Source of the DNA: Limisphaerales bacterium
GTDB taxonomy: Bacteria > Verrucomicrobiota > Verrucomicrobiia > Limisphaerales > UBA11358
Reading direction: 5' to 3'
Assembly: GCA_003455565.1 (NCBI GenBank)
Contig: DMQW01000191.1
Coordinates: 1-13,732, forward strand
DNA: 13,732 bases
The translations under genes were made by a program, and so were the position numbers. Below the pieces are notes generated by a model that had not been told where the DNA came from, did no database searches, and saw only the letters and a list, made by a program, of their open reading frames with translations. Below, one piece after another: positions 5,481 to 13,118 of the stretch; the stretch's first letter is position 1, and every line of letters begins with the position of its first letter.

Positions 5481-7199
5481 TCACTTCAACAGCGCCTCGG
5501 CGTGCTTTCTGGCCGCGTCGCTCTGGCCGCCGAGCATCCGCGCCAGTTCGGTGACGCGCGATTTTTTGTCGAGCAACGTGATCTCGGAAAGCGTCCGGCC
5601 ATGCTTCACCTGCTTGGTCACGACATAATGCGCATCCGCCGGTGCCGCCACCTGCGGCAGGTGCGTGATGCACAAGACCTGTCGCTTGGCGGCAATCTGC
5701 TTCATTTTTTCGCCAACGGCATTCGCCGTCTCGCCGCCGACGTTCGCATCCACTTCGTCGAAAATCAAAACGGGAATCTCGTCTTCCGCCGCCAGCACAG
5801 TTTTCAACGCCAGCATCACCCGCGCTATTTCGCCGGACGACGCAATGGCCCGCAGCGGCTTGGCCGGTTCGCCAAGGTTGGGTGCGAATTGGAATTCAAT
5901 TTCGTCGAAGCCGGTTGGCCGAAATGTAGGAGACGACGTGAGGAGTCTCTGATTTTCTTTTGATTTGAGACTCGTCACCTCGTCTCCTACAAAATCAGTT
6001 TTGATGGCCACGTCAAACCTGCTTTGCTTGAAGCCCAGATCGTCAAGCTGTTTGCCCACGGCTTTGGCGAGTTGCGGAATCACTTTCTTGCGCGCGGCGG
6101 AAAGTTTTTTGCCGGCGCTCAAAAGTTCGGCCTCGAGCTTTTCCAATTCAGAATTGATCCGCGCGAGTTCGGCATCGCGGCTTTCGAGCGCATTTAATTT
6201 CTGTTTCGCCTCGTCGCCGAACGCGATGACTTCCGCGAGCGTTGCGCCGTATTTGCGTTTGAGCGAATGGATCAAATTTAACCGCTCCTCAATTTCCGCC
6301 AGCCGCGCCGGATCAACGTCCACTTTTTCCGCGTAACGCGAAAGCCCGGTCTGCAACTCGCGCAACGTGCCGGTGGCCTGCGCGTGCAGTTCGACGAGAT
6401 TTGCCGCGCCGGAATCCACGCGTTGCAATTCGGCCAGCACGCGGCCAACCGCACCGGACTGCGTGAGCAACGAATTGTCGCTCTCGCTCAAGGCTTCGAG
6501 CGCGGCCTGGCTCAATTGCAGCAACTTTGCGGCGTTGCTGGCGCGGTTGAATTCTTCCTCGACGGATTTTTCTTCGTCCGGCTGCAAACGCGCCGCAGAA
6601 ATTTCCTGGACTTGAAAGCGGAGCAAGTCCAATTGTTGCGCGTAAGTTTTTTCATCCACGATGAGCGCGGCCTTCTCGTTTTCCAAAACGGCGCGGCGGC
6701 GAACAAGTTCACCGAACGACTCGCGTTCCTTTTCCAATCCGCCGAACGCGTCGAGAATCGCCAACTGCTTCGCGGCGTGCAAAAGTGATTGATGATCGTG
6801 CGGCCCGTGCATGTCCACGAGCCATTCGCCGATGGCAGCAAGCGTGGCGAGCGTGGTCGCCGAACCGTTGATGAACTGGCGGTTCGTGCCCGCGCTGGTG
6901 AATGTGCGCTTGAGGACGAGTTGATAATCTTCGCACGGTTCAAGGCCGTTCTCTTCCAGAAAACTTTTCAGCGGCGCGCGAAGTTTTTTCACATCGAACA
7001 CGGCCTCGACGGAGCAGCTTTCTTCGCCGCTGCGGATGAGCGTGCGGTCGGCGCGTTCGCCGAGGACGAGATTCAGCGCGCCGAGGATGATGGACTTGCC
7101 CGCGCCGGTTTCGCCCGTGATGACGTTGCAACCGGGCTGGAGTTCCAGCGTGAGGTCGCTCACGAGGGCGAGGTTTTTGATGCGCAGCGTCGTCAACAT
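5481..7199 (-). CDS. recN: DNA repair ATPase RecN, with an in-frame palindrome-derived insert
   Basis: RecN is an SMC-like cytoplasmic ATPase in double-strand-break repair. The N-terminus MLTTLRIKNLALVSDLTLEL is followed by Walker A GETGAGKS (residues 29-36). A long coiled-coil region (about 150-390) has a central tip. The C-terminal ATPase half has the signature IASSGEIARVMLALK, Walker B VLIFDEVDA (D481/E482) and the ITHLPQVAAPADAHYVV segment. I place the start at ATG 7199, directly before the conserved N-terminus; the frame is open to 7319 but upstream residues are not RecN-like. The product is 572 residues, slightly long for the family. About 22 residues (404-425, VGDEVTSLKSKE... to SSPT) come from a 65-nt palindrome and interrupt FDVAIKTDF...RPTGFDEIEFQF, two parts normally close together. 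The reading frame is maintained throughout. No SOS-box-like site was recognised upstream. Confidence 0.95.
   Translation of the reverse strand: MLTTLRIKNLALVSDLTLELQPGCNVITGETGAGKSIILGALNLVLGERADRTLIRSGEESCSVEAVFDVKKLRAPLKSFLEENGLEPCEDYQLVLKRTFTSAGTNRQFINGSATTLATLAAIGEWLVDMHGPHDHQSLLHAAKQLAILDAFGGLEKERESFGELVRRRAVLENEKAALIVDEKTYAQQLDLLRFQVQEISAARLQPDEEKSVEEEFNRASNAAKLLQLSQAALEALSESDNSLLTQSGAVGRVLAELQRVDSGAANLVELHAQATGTLRELQTGLSRYAEKVDVDPARLAEIEERLNLIHSLKRKYGATLAEVIAFGDEAKQKLNALESRDAELARINSELEKLEAELLSAGKKLSAARKKVIPQLAKAVGKQLDDLGFKQSRFDVAIKTDFVGDEVTSLKSKENQRLLTSSPTFRPTGFDEIEFQFAPNLGEPAKPLRAIASSGEIARVMLALKTVLAAEDEIPVLIFDEVDANVGGETANAVGEKMKQIAAKRQVLCITHLPQVAAPADAHYVVTKQVKHGRTLSEITLLDKKSRVTELARMLGGQSDAARKHAEALLK
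5926..5990. repeat. GTAG...CTAC palindromic element, copy 3, inside recN
   Basis: The left arm 5926-5949 and right arm 5967-5990 are complementary at 22 of 24 positions with a 17-nt loop (TGATTTTCTTTTGATTT). It is the closest relative of copy 2 (2503-2567), with the same loop length and orientation. It begins exactly with GTAG and ends with CTAC. On the minus strand it is read as recN codons 404-425 with no stop. Confidence 0.93.
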
Positions 7200-7353
7200 T
7201 GGCAAATCAGGACACAGCTTTGCGGATTGGCGGAGGGTTGTGCAAACAGAAAAGTTTTGCCCGCGCGGACGGATGGTTTGCAGTTGCAACCTCCGATGTT
7301 TCGCCGTAAGGTCAAGCAAACCTCAAGAAACATTCCGTTCAGCCTGAAAACTT
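7200..7353. promoter_or_regulatory. Divergent intergenic region between recN and the pseudopilin gene
   Basis: These 154 bp must hold the promoters for recN (leftward) and the pilin-like gene (rightward). I see no convincing -35/-10 pair or SOS-box. A short imperfect inverted repeat, GGTTTGCA-GT-TGCAACC at 7275-7291, could be an operator, but support is weak. Neither start codon has a clear Shine-Dalgarno. Confidence 0.3.
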
Positions 7354-8265
7354 ATGAAGACGCATTCTGTCATTGAAACCAAGCGCGCCAACGGCCCAGT
7401 TCAAACGCGGGGGTTCACCCTGATTGAACTGCTGGTGGTAATCGCCATCATCGCCATTCTCGCGGCGATGCTGCTGCCCGCGTTGAGCAAGGCCAAAAAC
7501 AAGGCCATGAGCGCCACTTGCCTGAACAATCTCAAACAACTTGATCTGGCATGGATCATGTATGCGGATGACAGTGCTGACCTTCTTGTAAACTTAAACA
7601 CCTATTTTTCGGACGCCAACAGTGCCCCAAGTATGAACTGCCCATGGGGTGTTCCATGGCGGACGGGCATCTTGGGCGGCGCTGCCGGCCAGCAATCACC
7701 AGTTCCAAACACAGCTACGCAAGATGGGTGGGTTGCTGGCATTCAACAAGGCTATAAAAGACCAACGCCAACGATTGACGGCCCGCTCTGGCGCTACGCT
7801 GCCACGGCGGCGATTATGCATTGCCCGGCAGACAAACACTGGCAAATGCCTTTTAACAAGGGTTTCTGTTATGACAGTTACTCCGGATCCGATTACCTGA
7901 ATGGCGAGGATCATAAGAACGTTAATACTATTTTAAAACGCACGGCCGTGGCGCATCCCAGTGACAGATGGGTTTGGATTGAGTCATCGGACTCTCGTGG
8001 GGAAAACGAAGGATCTTGGTGGATGAATATCGCCGGCACCCAAGCCAATGGGTTTCAAGGCTCGACCTTTAACAATGGCAACGACGCGCCGGCGGCTTTT
8101 CACATCACTTCTGCAAATTTCAATTTTTGCGACGGACACGCTGAAAGTCATAAGTGGATTAATGGTGCAACCATTACCTATGCCAATGGAAATGGAACTC
8201 CACCGCCCGCCAACTCTGATTCGCAGTGGGTTGCCCAGCACTATGCCGGCAAGCAGAATCCCTGA
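7354..8265 (+). CDS. Prepilin-type pseudopilin with H-X9-DG domain
   Basis: This is a 303-residue protein of the large type IV pilin/type II secretion-like family abundant in Planctomycetes and Verrucomicrobia. The N-terminus carries a 20-residue leader ending in RG, then FTLIELLVVIAIIAILAAML: cleavage is expected after Gly20, with Glu25 at +5 and the hydrophobic helix serving as membrane anchor and assembly stem. Residues 45-70 hold KAKNKAMSATCLNNLKQLDLAWIMYADDS, the usual continuation. H250 followed by nine residues and D260-G261 (FHITSANFNFCDGH) is the diagnostic H-X9-DG processing-associated motif. The middle is variable and the C-terminus Asn/Pro-rich. It is alone on its transcript: divergent from recN upstream and closed by a strong terminator. 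Its role, surface filament or secretion, cannot be told from sequence. Confidence 0.92.
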   Translation: MKTHSVIETKRANGPVQTRGFTLIELLVVIAIIAILAAMLLPALSKAKNKAMSATCLNNLKQLDLAWIMYADDSADLLVNLNTYFSDANSAPSMNCPWGVPWRTGILGGAAGQQSPVPNTATQDGWVAGIQQGYKRPTPTIDGPLWRYAATAAIMHCPADKHWQMPFNKGFCYDSYSGSDYLNGEDHKNVNTILKRTAVAHPSDRWVWIESSDSRGENEGSWWMNIAGTQANGFQGSTFNNGNDAPAAFHITSANFNFCDGHAESHKWINGATITYANGNGTPPPANSDSQWVAQHYAGKQNP

Positions 8266-8294
8266 CCGGCGACGGAATCTGGATTTCAAACCAG

Positions 8295-8344
8295 CCAAGG
8301 CGCATCGCTTCGCGCAAGCGATTTGCGCCTTGGTTTTTGTTTTT
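8295..8344 (+). terminator. Rho-independent terminator after the pseudopilin gene
   Basis: CCAAGGCGCA (8295-8304) pairs with TGCGCCTTGG (8324-8333), and TCGCTT (8305-8310) with AAGCGA (8316-8321), leaving a CGCGC loop and a 2-nt bulge. TTTTTGTTTTT follows. It starts 30 nt after the stop codon. Confidence 0.9.
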
Positions 8345-8409
8345 AACGAATAAATTTGTTCGCCGGAAACTCTTTGGCTGTGCTAATTTTCGCTGCACGA
8401 AATTAGACC

Positions 8410-9198
8410 ATGGCTTTTTCCTTCATCTTTCTCGGCAGCGGCACGTCGCAGGGCGTGCCGCTCATCGGCGTGGAGTATCCGCCGGAATATCTGGCGAACC
8501 CGAAGAACTGGCGCACGCGCCCGGCGATTTACGTCGCGACTGACAAGGTGAAGCTGGTCGTGGACACGCCGCCGGATTTCCGCACGCAATGCCTGCGCGA
8601 AAAAATCAACTGGCTCGACGCCGTGCTGGTCACGCACGCGCACGCAGATCACATTTTAGGCATGGATGATTGCCGGCGGTTCTGCGATCTGCGCGGCGGA
8701 AAACCGCTGCCGATCTACGCGAGCGAGGAAACAATGGTGCATCTGCGACGCGTTTTTCTTTACGCGTTTCACCAAGGCCCGTGGCCGAGAGGTTATTTCA
8801 TCCCGGAAGAACACGTCATCAACGGCCCGTTTGAGATCGGTGATCTGAAAATCACGCCGCTGGATCTGCCGCATGGCCGGATAACAACGACGGGTTTTCT
8901 CTTCGAGCAAGCCGGACACAAGCGGCTGGCGTATTTGAGCGACTGCAAGGAAATCCCCGACGCGGCGATGGAAAAGATTCGCGGCGTGGAAATCGCCGTG
9001 CTGGATGCGCTGCGTCCCAAGCCGCATCCGACGCACATGTGCCTCGACGAAGCGTTGACCGCAGCGCGGCGCATCGGCGCGGCACGGACTTTCTTTACGC
9101 ACCTGACACATGATTACGATCACGACAAGTCGCAGGCGGAACTGCCGCCGGGCGTGACGCTCGCATGGGATGGATTAAAGGTTCACTCTGATTTATGA
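8410..9198 (+). CDS. PhnP-like metallo-beta-lactamase-fold hydrolase
   Basis: This 262-residue cytoplasmic protein begins FIFLGSGTSQGVPLIGVEYP, the glycine/threonine start of PhnP-type MBL-fold enzymes. The metal-binding HAHADH motif (H76, H78, D80, H81) follows LDAVLVT. Further ligands are likely H in LDLPHGRITT, D in LAYLSDCKE, and the late H in TFFTHLTHDYDH. The 45-85 region (DTPPDFRTQCL) fits phosphodiesterases acting on cyclic phosphates, but many members of this branch have no proven substrate. It is the first gene of a tight plus-strand cluster: its TGA overlaps the next ATG (ATGA). No lesion is seen and length is normal. Naming it phnP would overreach because no phosphonate genes are nearby. 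Confidence 0.88.
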   Translation: MAFSFIFLGSGTSQGVPLIGVEYPPEYLANPKNWRTRPAIYVATDKVKLVVDTPPDFRTQCLREKINWLDAVLVTHAHADHILGMDDCRRFCDLRGGKPLPIYASEETMVHLRRVFLYAFHQGPWPRGYFIPEEHVINGPFEIGDLKITPLDLPHGRITTTGFLFEQAGHKRLAYLSDCKEIPDAAMEKIRGVEIAVLDALRPKPHPTHMCLDEALTAARRIGAARTFFTHLTHDYDHDKSQAELPPGVTLAWDGLKVHSDL

Positions 9199-10355
9199 AA
9201 AAACTGCCAGCCATTTTAATCGCCGCCATTTTTTTTGGCGGCGGACTTCAAGCGCAACCTGCCGAGGACGCGGCGTTCACGCCGGCGAATCCGCCGGAGA
9301 TGAAACCCATCGCCAGCCATCGCACGCCGGCTTACCAAGCCGCCAAACTGTTTCAGCACGGCGTCAATCTCGGCGACTACCTCGAAGCTGGAAACAACTG
9401 GGGCGTGACGATTGCCGCCGATGAATTCGTGCAGATGAAGCGCGCCGGTTTTGACCATGTGCGCGTGCCGGTCGGCTGGCATCATTACGCCGGAGCCGCG
9501 CCGGATTTCACACTGTCGCCGGAAATTTTCGCACGCGTGGATTTTGCCGTGACCAACACGCTCGCCAACAAAATGGCGGTAATGATCAACATCCATCATT
9601 TCAATGAGCTTGACCACGACCCGGCGGGAGCCACCGGGGAATTTCTCGCCATCTGGCGGCAGATCGCGGCGCATTACCAAAAATTTCCGAAACAACTCGC
9701 GTTCGAGCTGGACAACGAGCCGCACGAAAACGCGACGACGGCATTGATGAACCCGATCTATGCCCGCGCCATCGCCGAGATCCGCCAGACGAATCCAAAG
9801 CGGACGATTGTGGTCGAGCCGGGCGGCTGGGGCGGCATTGGCGAATTGAAAAATCTCGTGCTGCCGCCGGATGACAACGTGATTGTGTCGGCGCATTGCT
9901 ACGAGCCATTTTATTTCACGCATCAGGGCGCGACTTGGACAAGCGAAAGCACACCGGTCACCGGCATCGTTTTTCCCGGCCCGCCCGCGCAGCCGCTGGT
10001 GCCTGATCCAAAATTGCAATTGAAAAATTACATGCGGGACTGGATTGAAAAATACAACACGCTGCCGGCGGACAAAAATCCGAGCAGCTCGCTGGCGTTC
10101 AGCGGAAAATTAAAATATGTCCATGCGTGGTCGGATTTTTACGGACGCCCGGTTCATTTGGGCGAGTTTGGCGCTTACATCAAGGCCGACGCGGTATCGC
10201 GGGCGAATTTTTACGCGGCGTTCCGGCAGACGGCGGAAAAGGAAAATCTCGGCTGGTGCATCTGGGACTGGAGCGCCAACTTCCGTTACTGGGACAAGAA
10301 AAATAATTGCCCCATGCCGGGGATGCACGATGCCCTGTTCGGCAAAACGAAATGA
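9195..10355 (+). CDS. Secreted glycoside hydrolase family 5 (cellulase-like)
   Basis: This 386-residue protein has signal peptide MKKLPAILIAAIFFGGGLQA, cleaved near AQA/QP. The GH5 TIM-barrel marks are in order: GVNLGDYLEA, FDHVRVPVGWHHY, MINIHHFNELD, the acid/base Glu175 in FELDNEPH, HCYEPFYFTHQG, and the nucleophile Glu324 in VHLGEFGAY, ending with LGWCIWDWSANFRYWD. Both catalytic glutamates and the usual His residues are present. It is predicted to hydrolyse beta-linked glucan or mannan outside the cytoplasm; the exact polysaccharide is not deducible. It overlaps the preceding and following genes by 4 bp each (ATGA), so it is translated within one operon. No carbohydrate-binding module or cell-wall anchor is visible. 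Confidence 0.93.
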   Translation: MKKLPAILIAAIFFGGGLQAQPAEDAAFTPANPPEMKPIASHRTPAYQAAKLFQHGVNLGDYLEAGNNWGVTIAADEFVQMKRAGFDHVRVPVGWHHYAGAAPDFTLSPEIFARVDFAVTNTLANKMAVMINIHHFNELDHDPAGATGEFLAIWRQIAAHYQKFPKQLAFELDNEPHENATTALMNPIYARAIAEIRQTNPKRTIVVEPGGWGGIGELKNLVLPPDDNVIVSAHCYEPFYFTHQGATWTSESTPVTGIVFPGPPAQPLVPDPKLQLKNYMRDWIEKYNTLPADKNPSSSLAFSGKLKYVHAWSDFYGRPVHLGEFGAYIKADAVSRANFYAAFRQTAEKENLGWCIWDWSANFRYWDKKNNCPMPGMHDALFGKTK

Positions 10356-11974
10356 TCGAGTTTATGAGTTTTTTCTGGACGTGGCTGGGACTTTTGCTGC
10401 TGTTGTTTGCGCCCGTCATGGTTCACGCGGGCGGTGACGAGGTCGTCGTGATTTACAATTCGCGGATGCCGGAATCCAAAGCGGTCGCCGAACATTACGC
10501 GGCGGCGCGACAGGTGCCGGCGAAACAGATTTTCGGTTTCGCGCTCACGACCAACGAAGTGATGACCCGCGCCGACTTCACGGATTTTTTGCAGCAGCCG
10601 CTGGCGGAAAAACTCGAGGCCACCAAGCTCTGGAAGTTTGGCAAGGTCACTTTTCCCGCGACGAACGGCCAGCCTGCGCGCGTCGAAAACCGCGTGGTGA
10701 AATCCAAAATCCGCTACGCCGTCCTGTGTTACGGCGTGCCGTTGAAGATCGAGCCGAGTTCCAAGCTGGAGGAAATGGCGGAAAAAATCACCCGCGCTGA
10801 ATTCCGCCGCAACGAGGCGGCGGTGGATTCGGAACTGGCCTGGTTGCCGATCCTAAAGCTGGACGTGATGCTGACCGGACCGTTGCCAAATCCATTTTAC
10901 CTGACCACCAATCGGGCGTCGTTGAACGTGACCAACGGCATCCTGCTCGTCGCGCGGCTCGACGGGCCGACGCCGGAAATCGCCAGCGCGCTCGTGGACA
11001 AGGCGCTGGAGGCCGAGAGCAACGGATTCTGGGGACGCGCCTATTTTGACGCGCGCGGACTGGAGAATACGAACAGTTATTTTCAAGGCGACCAGTGGAT
11101 TCTGACCGGCGCGGAGATCTGCCGGCAACTGGGTTTCGATTGTGAAACCGACACCAACGGCGACACGCTGCCCGCGTCCTTGCCGATGAGCCACATTGCG
11201 ATTTACGCCGGCTGGTATGCCAACGACGCCTGCGGGCCATTCCTGCAATCGAAAATGGAATTCATGCCCGGCGCGTTTGCGTATCATCTGCATTCCTATA
11301 GCGCCGACACACTCCGCAGCACGACGCGCAACTGGTGCGGCCCGCTGCTCGCCAAGGGCGCGACCTGCACCATGGGCTGTGTTTACGAACCGTTTCTGCA
11401 ATTTACACCGAACATCGCGTCCTTCCTGCAATCCATCGGCAACGGCTGGACCTTTGGCGAAGCGGCCTGGGCCTCGCAAGTCGCATTGTCCTGGCAGACC
11501 ACCGTCATCGGCGACCCGCTGTATCAGCCGTTCAAAAAATCGCCGCCGGAACTGCACGCAGAACTTGCGCGCAACCATAATCCGCTAATCGAATGGTCGT
11601 TCAACCGGCTGGTGAACCTTGATCTCGTGCGCGGTTTGCGCGCCACCGAACTGACAAAATTTCTCGAAGGCGTTCCGACCACAACCCAAAGCGCCGTGCT
11701 GACGGAAAAGCTTGCCAATCTTTACGAATCACTGGGCAAACCCAGTTCCGCCATTGACGCGTGGCAGCAGGCTTTGACACTGAATCCATCGCCCCAGCAA
11801 CGCATCCGCCTCCGCCGCGTGCTGGCGGAAAAACTGCTCGCGCAAAATCGCGAGGCCGACGCGGCGGAAAACTGGCGCCAGCTCATCGCCGAAGCGCTGG
11901 ATTATGCGGACATCCCGCACGTCCGCGATCAATTGAAAGAACTGGAGCAAAAGCTCGCGGCGGAAAAACACTGA
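10352..11974 (+). CDS. TIGR03790-family protein (exported, unknown function)
   Basis: This 540-residue protein starts at the ATG overlapping the GH5 stop (ATGA at 10352); the frame extends back to 10307, and ATG 10364 (MSFFWTWLG) is an alternative. A hydrophobic signal (FFWTWLGLLLLLFAPVMVHA) is followed by DEVVVIYNSRMPESKAVAEHYAAARQVPAKQI, the recognisable opening of TIGR03790 proteins. IRYAVLCYGVPLKIE, the central SHIAIYAGWYANDACGPF, and GATCTMGCVYEPFLQFTPN are other conserved-looking stretches. The last 120 residues (about 420-540) look helical and TPR-like (LYESLGKPSSAIDAWQQALTLNPSP...). The family has no established function. Its place between a secreted GH5 and TatD suggests an extracytoplasmic role, but that is only context. 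Confidence 0.88.
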   Translation: MIEFMSFFWTWLGLLLLLFAPVMVHAGGDEVVVIYNSRMPESKAVAEHYAAARQVPAKQIFGFALTTNEVMTRADFTDFLQQPLAEKLEATKLWKFGKVTFPATNGQPARVENRVVKSKIRYAVLCYGVPLKIEPSSKLEEMAEKITRAEFRRNEAAVDSELAWLPILKLDVMLTGPLPNPFYLTTNRASLNVTNGILLVARLDGPTPEIASALVDKALEAESNGFWGRAYFDARGLENTNSYFQGDQWILTGAEICRQLGFDCETDTNGDTLPASLPMSHIAIYAGWYANDACGPFLQSKMEFMPGAFAYHLHSYSADTLRSTTRNWCGPLLAKGATCTMGCVYEPFLQFTPNIASFLQSIGNGWTFGEAAWASQVALSWQTTVIGDPLYQPFKKSPPELHAELARNHNPLIEWSFNRLVNLDLVRGLRATELTKFLEGVPTTTQSAVLTEKLANLYESLGKPSSAIDAWQQALTLNPSPQQRIRLRRVLAEKLLAQNREADAAENWRQLIAEALDYADIPHVRDQLKELEQKLAAEKH

Positions 11975-11980
11975 CGATTC

Positions 11981-12787
11981 ATGGCCCTTTTTTTCGACAC
12001 CCACGCGCATCTGGATTATCCCGACTATGCCAAGGATTTTCCCGAGGTGCTCGCCCGCGCCCAGGCCGCCGGCATCACCAAGATGATTTCCATCGGCACC
12101 AGCTTGGAAAGCAGCGCACGCGCCGTCCGGCTTGCGGAAAAATTTCCCGCGATTTACGCCGCCGTCGGCTGGCATCCGAGTGAAGCGCTAGATGCGCCCG
12201 CCGACCTGCGGCCGGCCCTGCGCGAACTCGCCCGCCATCCGAAGGTCGTGGCCATTGGCGAGACGGGACTGGATTACTACCGTCTGCCGAGCGCCCAAAC
12301 AGGCGGCGCGGCGGACGATGCGCGTTACAAACAACGGCAGGCGGAAGTTTTCAAGCAACACCTCGAGGTAGCGGCGGAACTGGGCCTGAACGCCATCATT
12401 CACCAGCGCGCTTCATTCGACGACACGCTCGCGCAACTCAAGCCGTTCGCCGGAAAAGTGCGCGGCGTCTTCCATTGCTTTGGCGAATCGGTCGAACGGC
12501 TGGAACAGATTCTGGCCATCGGTTCGCTCGTTAGTTTCACCGGCATCGTGACTTTCAAAAATGCGCAGAACGTCCGCGCTGCCGTCGCCGCCGCGCCGCC
12601 GGACAAGTTCATGCTGGAAACCGACTGTCCGTATCTCGCGCCCGTGCCACATCGCGGCCAACGCTGCGAACCGGCGTTCGTGAAGGAAATTTCCGAGACC
12701 GTCGCGCAGGTAAGAAATTGTTCGCTGGAAGAATTAAGCGCGGCCACCTGCCGGACGGCGCAGGAGTTTTTTCGCAAGCTGGTGTAA
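11981..12787 (+). CDS. TatD-family metal-dependent hydrolase
   Basis: This 268-residue cytoplasmic protein has the full TatD ligand set: H8 and H10 in FDTHAHLDYP, E94 in AIGETGLDYY, H141 in AIIHQRASFDD, H165 in VFHCFGES, and D215 in MLETDCPYLAP. VGWHPSE and FTGIVTFKNA are further family marks. TatD proteins are 3'-5' exonucleases or related amidohydrolase-fold hydrolases with roles proposed in DNA repair and tRNA/protein quality control. The ATG lies 6 nt after the previous stop, in line with the four-gene cluster starting at 8410. The gene looks intact and of normal length. tatD or ycfH naming is not safe without phylogeny. Confidence 0.92.
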   Translation: MALFFDTHAHLDYPDYAKDFPEVLARAQAAGITKMISIGTSLESSARAVRLAEKFPAIYAAVGWHPSEALDAPADLRPALRELARHPKVVAIGETGLDYYRLPSAQTGGAADDARYKQRQAEVFKQHLEVAAELGLNAIIHQRASFDDTLAQLKPFAGKVRGVFHCFGESVERLEQILAIGSLVSFTGIVTFKNAQNVRAAVAAAPPDKFMLETDCPYLAPVPHRGQRCEPAFVKEISETVAQVRNCSLEELSAATCRTAQEFFRKLV

Positions 12788-12985
12788 GCCTCAAAATCAC
12801 CCACGGCTGTCCCGTTTCTGGAACGAGCTATTTTCCACCGGACAACCATTTTCTCTGGCGAAACCGGCGGCTGGCCGGGCTGGCCGGATTTATCCTGTGG
12901 ATTACCGCTGTTTTATTGAGGTTTTAAACCGACGGCAGAAAAAATTCCAGCCGGTTTGCGAAGAGGTTGTGTGGACTTAAACAGC

Positions 12986-13015
12986 TTGACGAACCTGGAA
13001 AAATCTTGCGACAAT
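12986..13015 (+). promoter_or_regulatory. Possible sigma-70-like promoter
   Basis: TTGACG (12986-12991) is followed after 18 nt by GACAAT (13010-13015). This is a reasonable but unremarkable match, in competition with the sigma-54-like site just downstream. Confidence 0.35.
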
Positions 13016-13025
13016 CCGAAACATG

Positions 13026-13041
13026 TGGCATTAAAATTGCA
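13026..13041 (+). promoter_or_regulatory. Sigma-54 (RpoN)-like -24/-12 promoter
   Basis: TGGCATTAAAATTGCA matches the -24/-12 consensus TGGCAC-N5-TTGCA at all positions but one, with the correct distance between the GG and GC dinucleotides. Transcription would start near 13052, about 67 nt before the lipoprotein ATG. No enhancer-binding-protein gene or operator is recognised nearby. Confidence 0.5.
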
Positions 13042-13118
13042 TTGCTCTCAATCGTGACGTAAACATTTTCATCGGGTGTTGGGCACAAACAATTTAAAAA
13101 TTTAACAAAATTAACGAC

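Larger units (their letters stand above)
12788..13118. other. 331-bp gene-free stretch
   Basis: No convincing gene on either strand. It holds a GC-rich direct repeat of GGCTGGCCGG near 12868-12888, which could fold weakly, then AT-rich sequence with the candidate promoters for the following lipoprotein gene. No clear terminator for the preceding operon was found. Confidence 0.6.

Noticed and set aside
9216..10019. Long minus-strand open frame (267 codons) opposite the GH5 gene
   Set aside because: It is antisense to a gene with complete catalytic motifs. The translation is Arg/His-rich with no family features, as expected of a shadow frame in GC-rich DNA.
10853..11578. Minus-strand open frame of 241 codons opposite the TIGR03790 gene
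   Set aside because: A shadow frame with biased composition; the plus-strand protein has a signal peptide and recognised family sequence.
12860..12890. GGCTGGCCGG direct repeat as a terminator of the TatD operon
   Set aside because: No stable stem followed by a T-run could be drawn.
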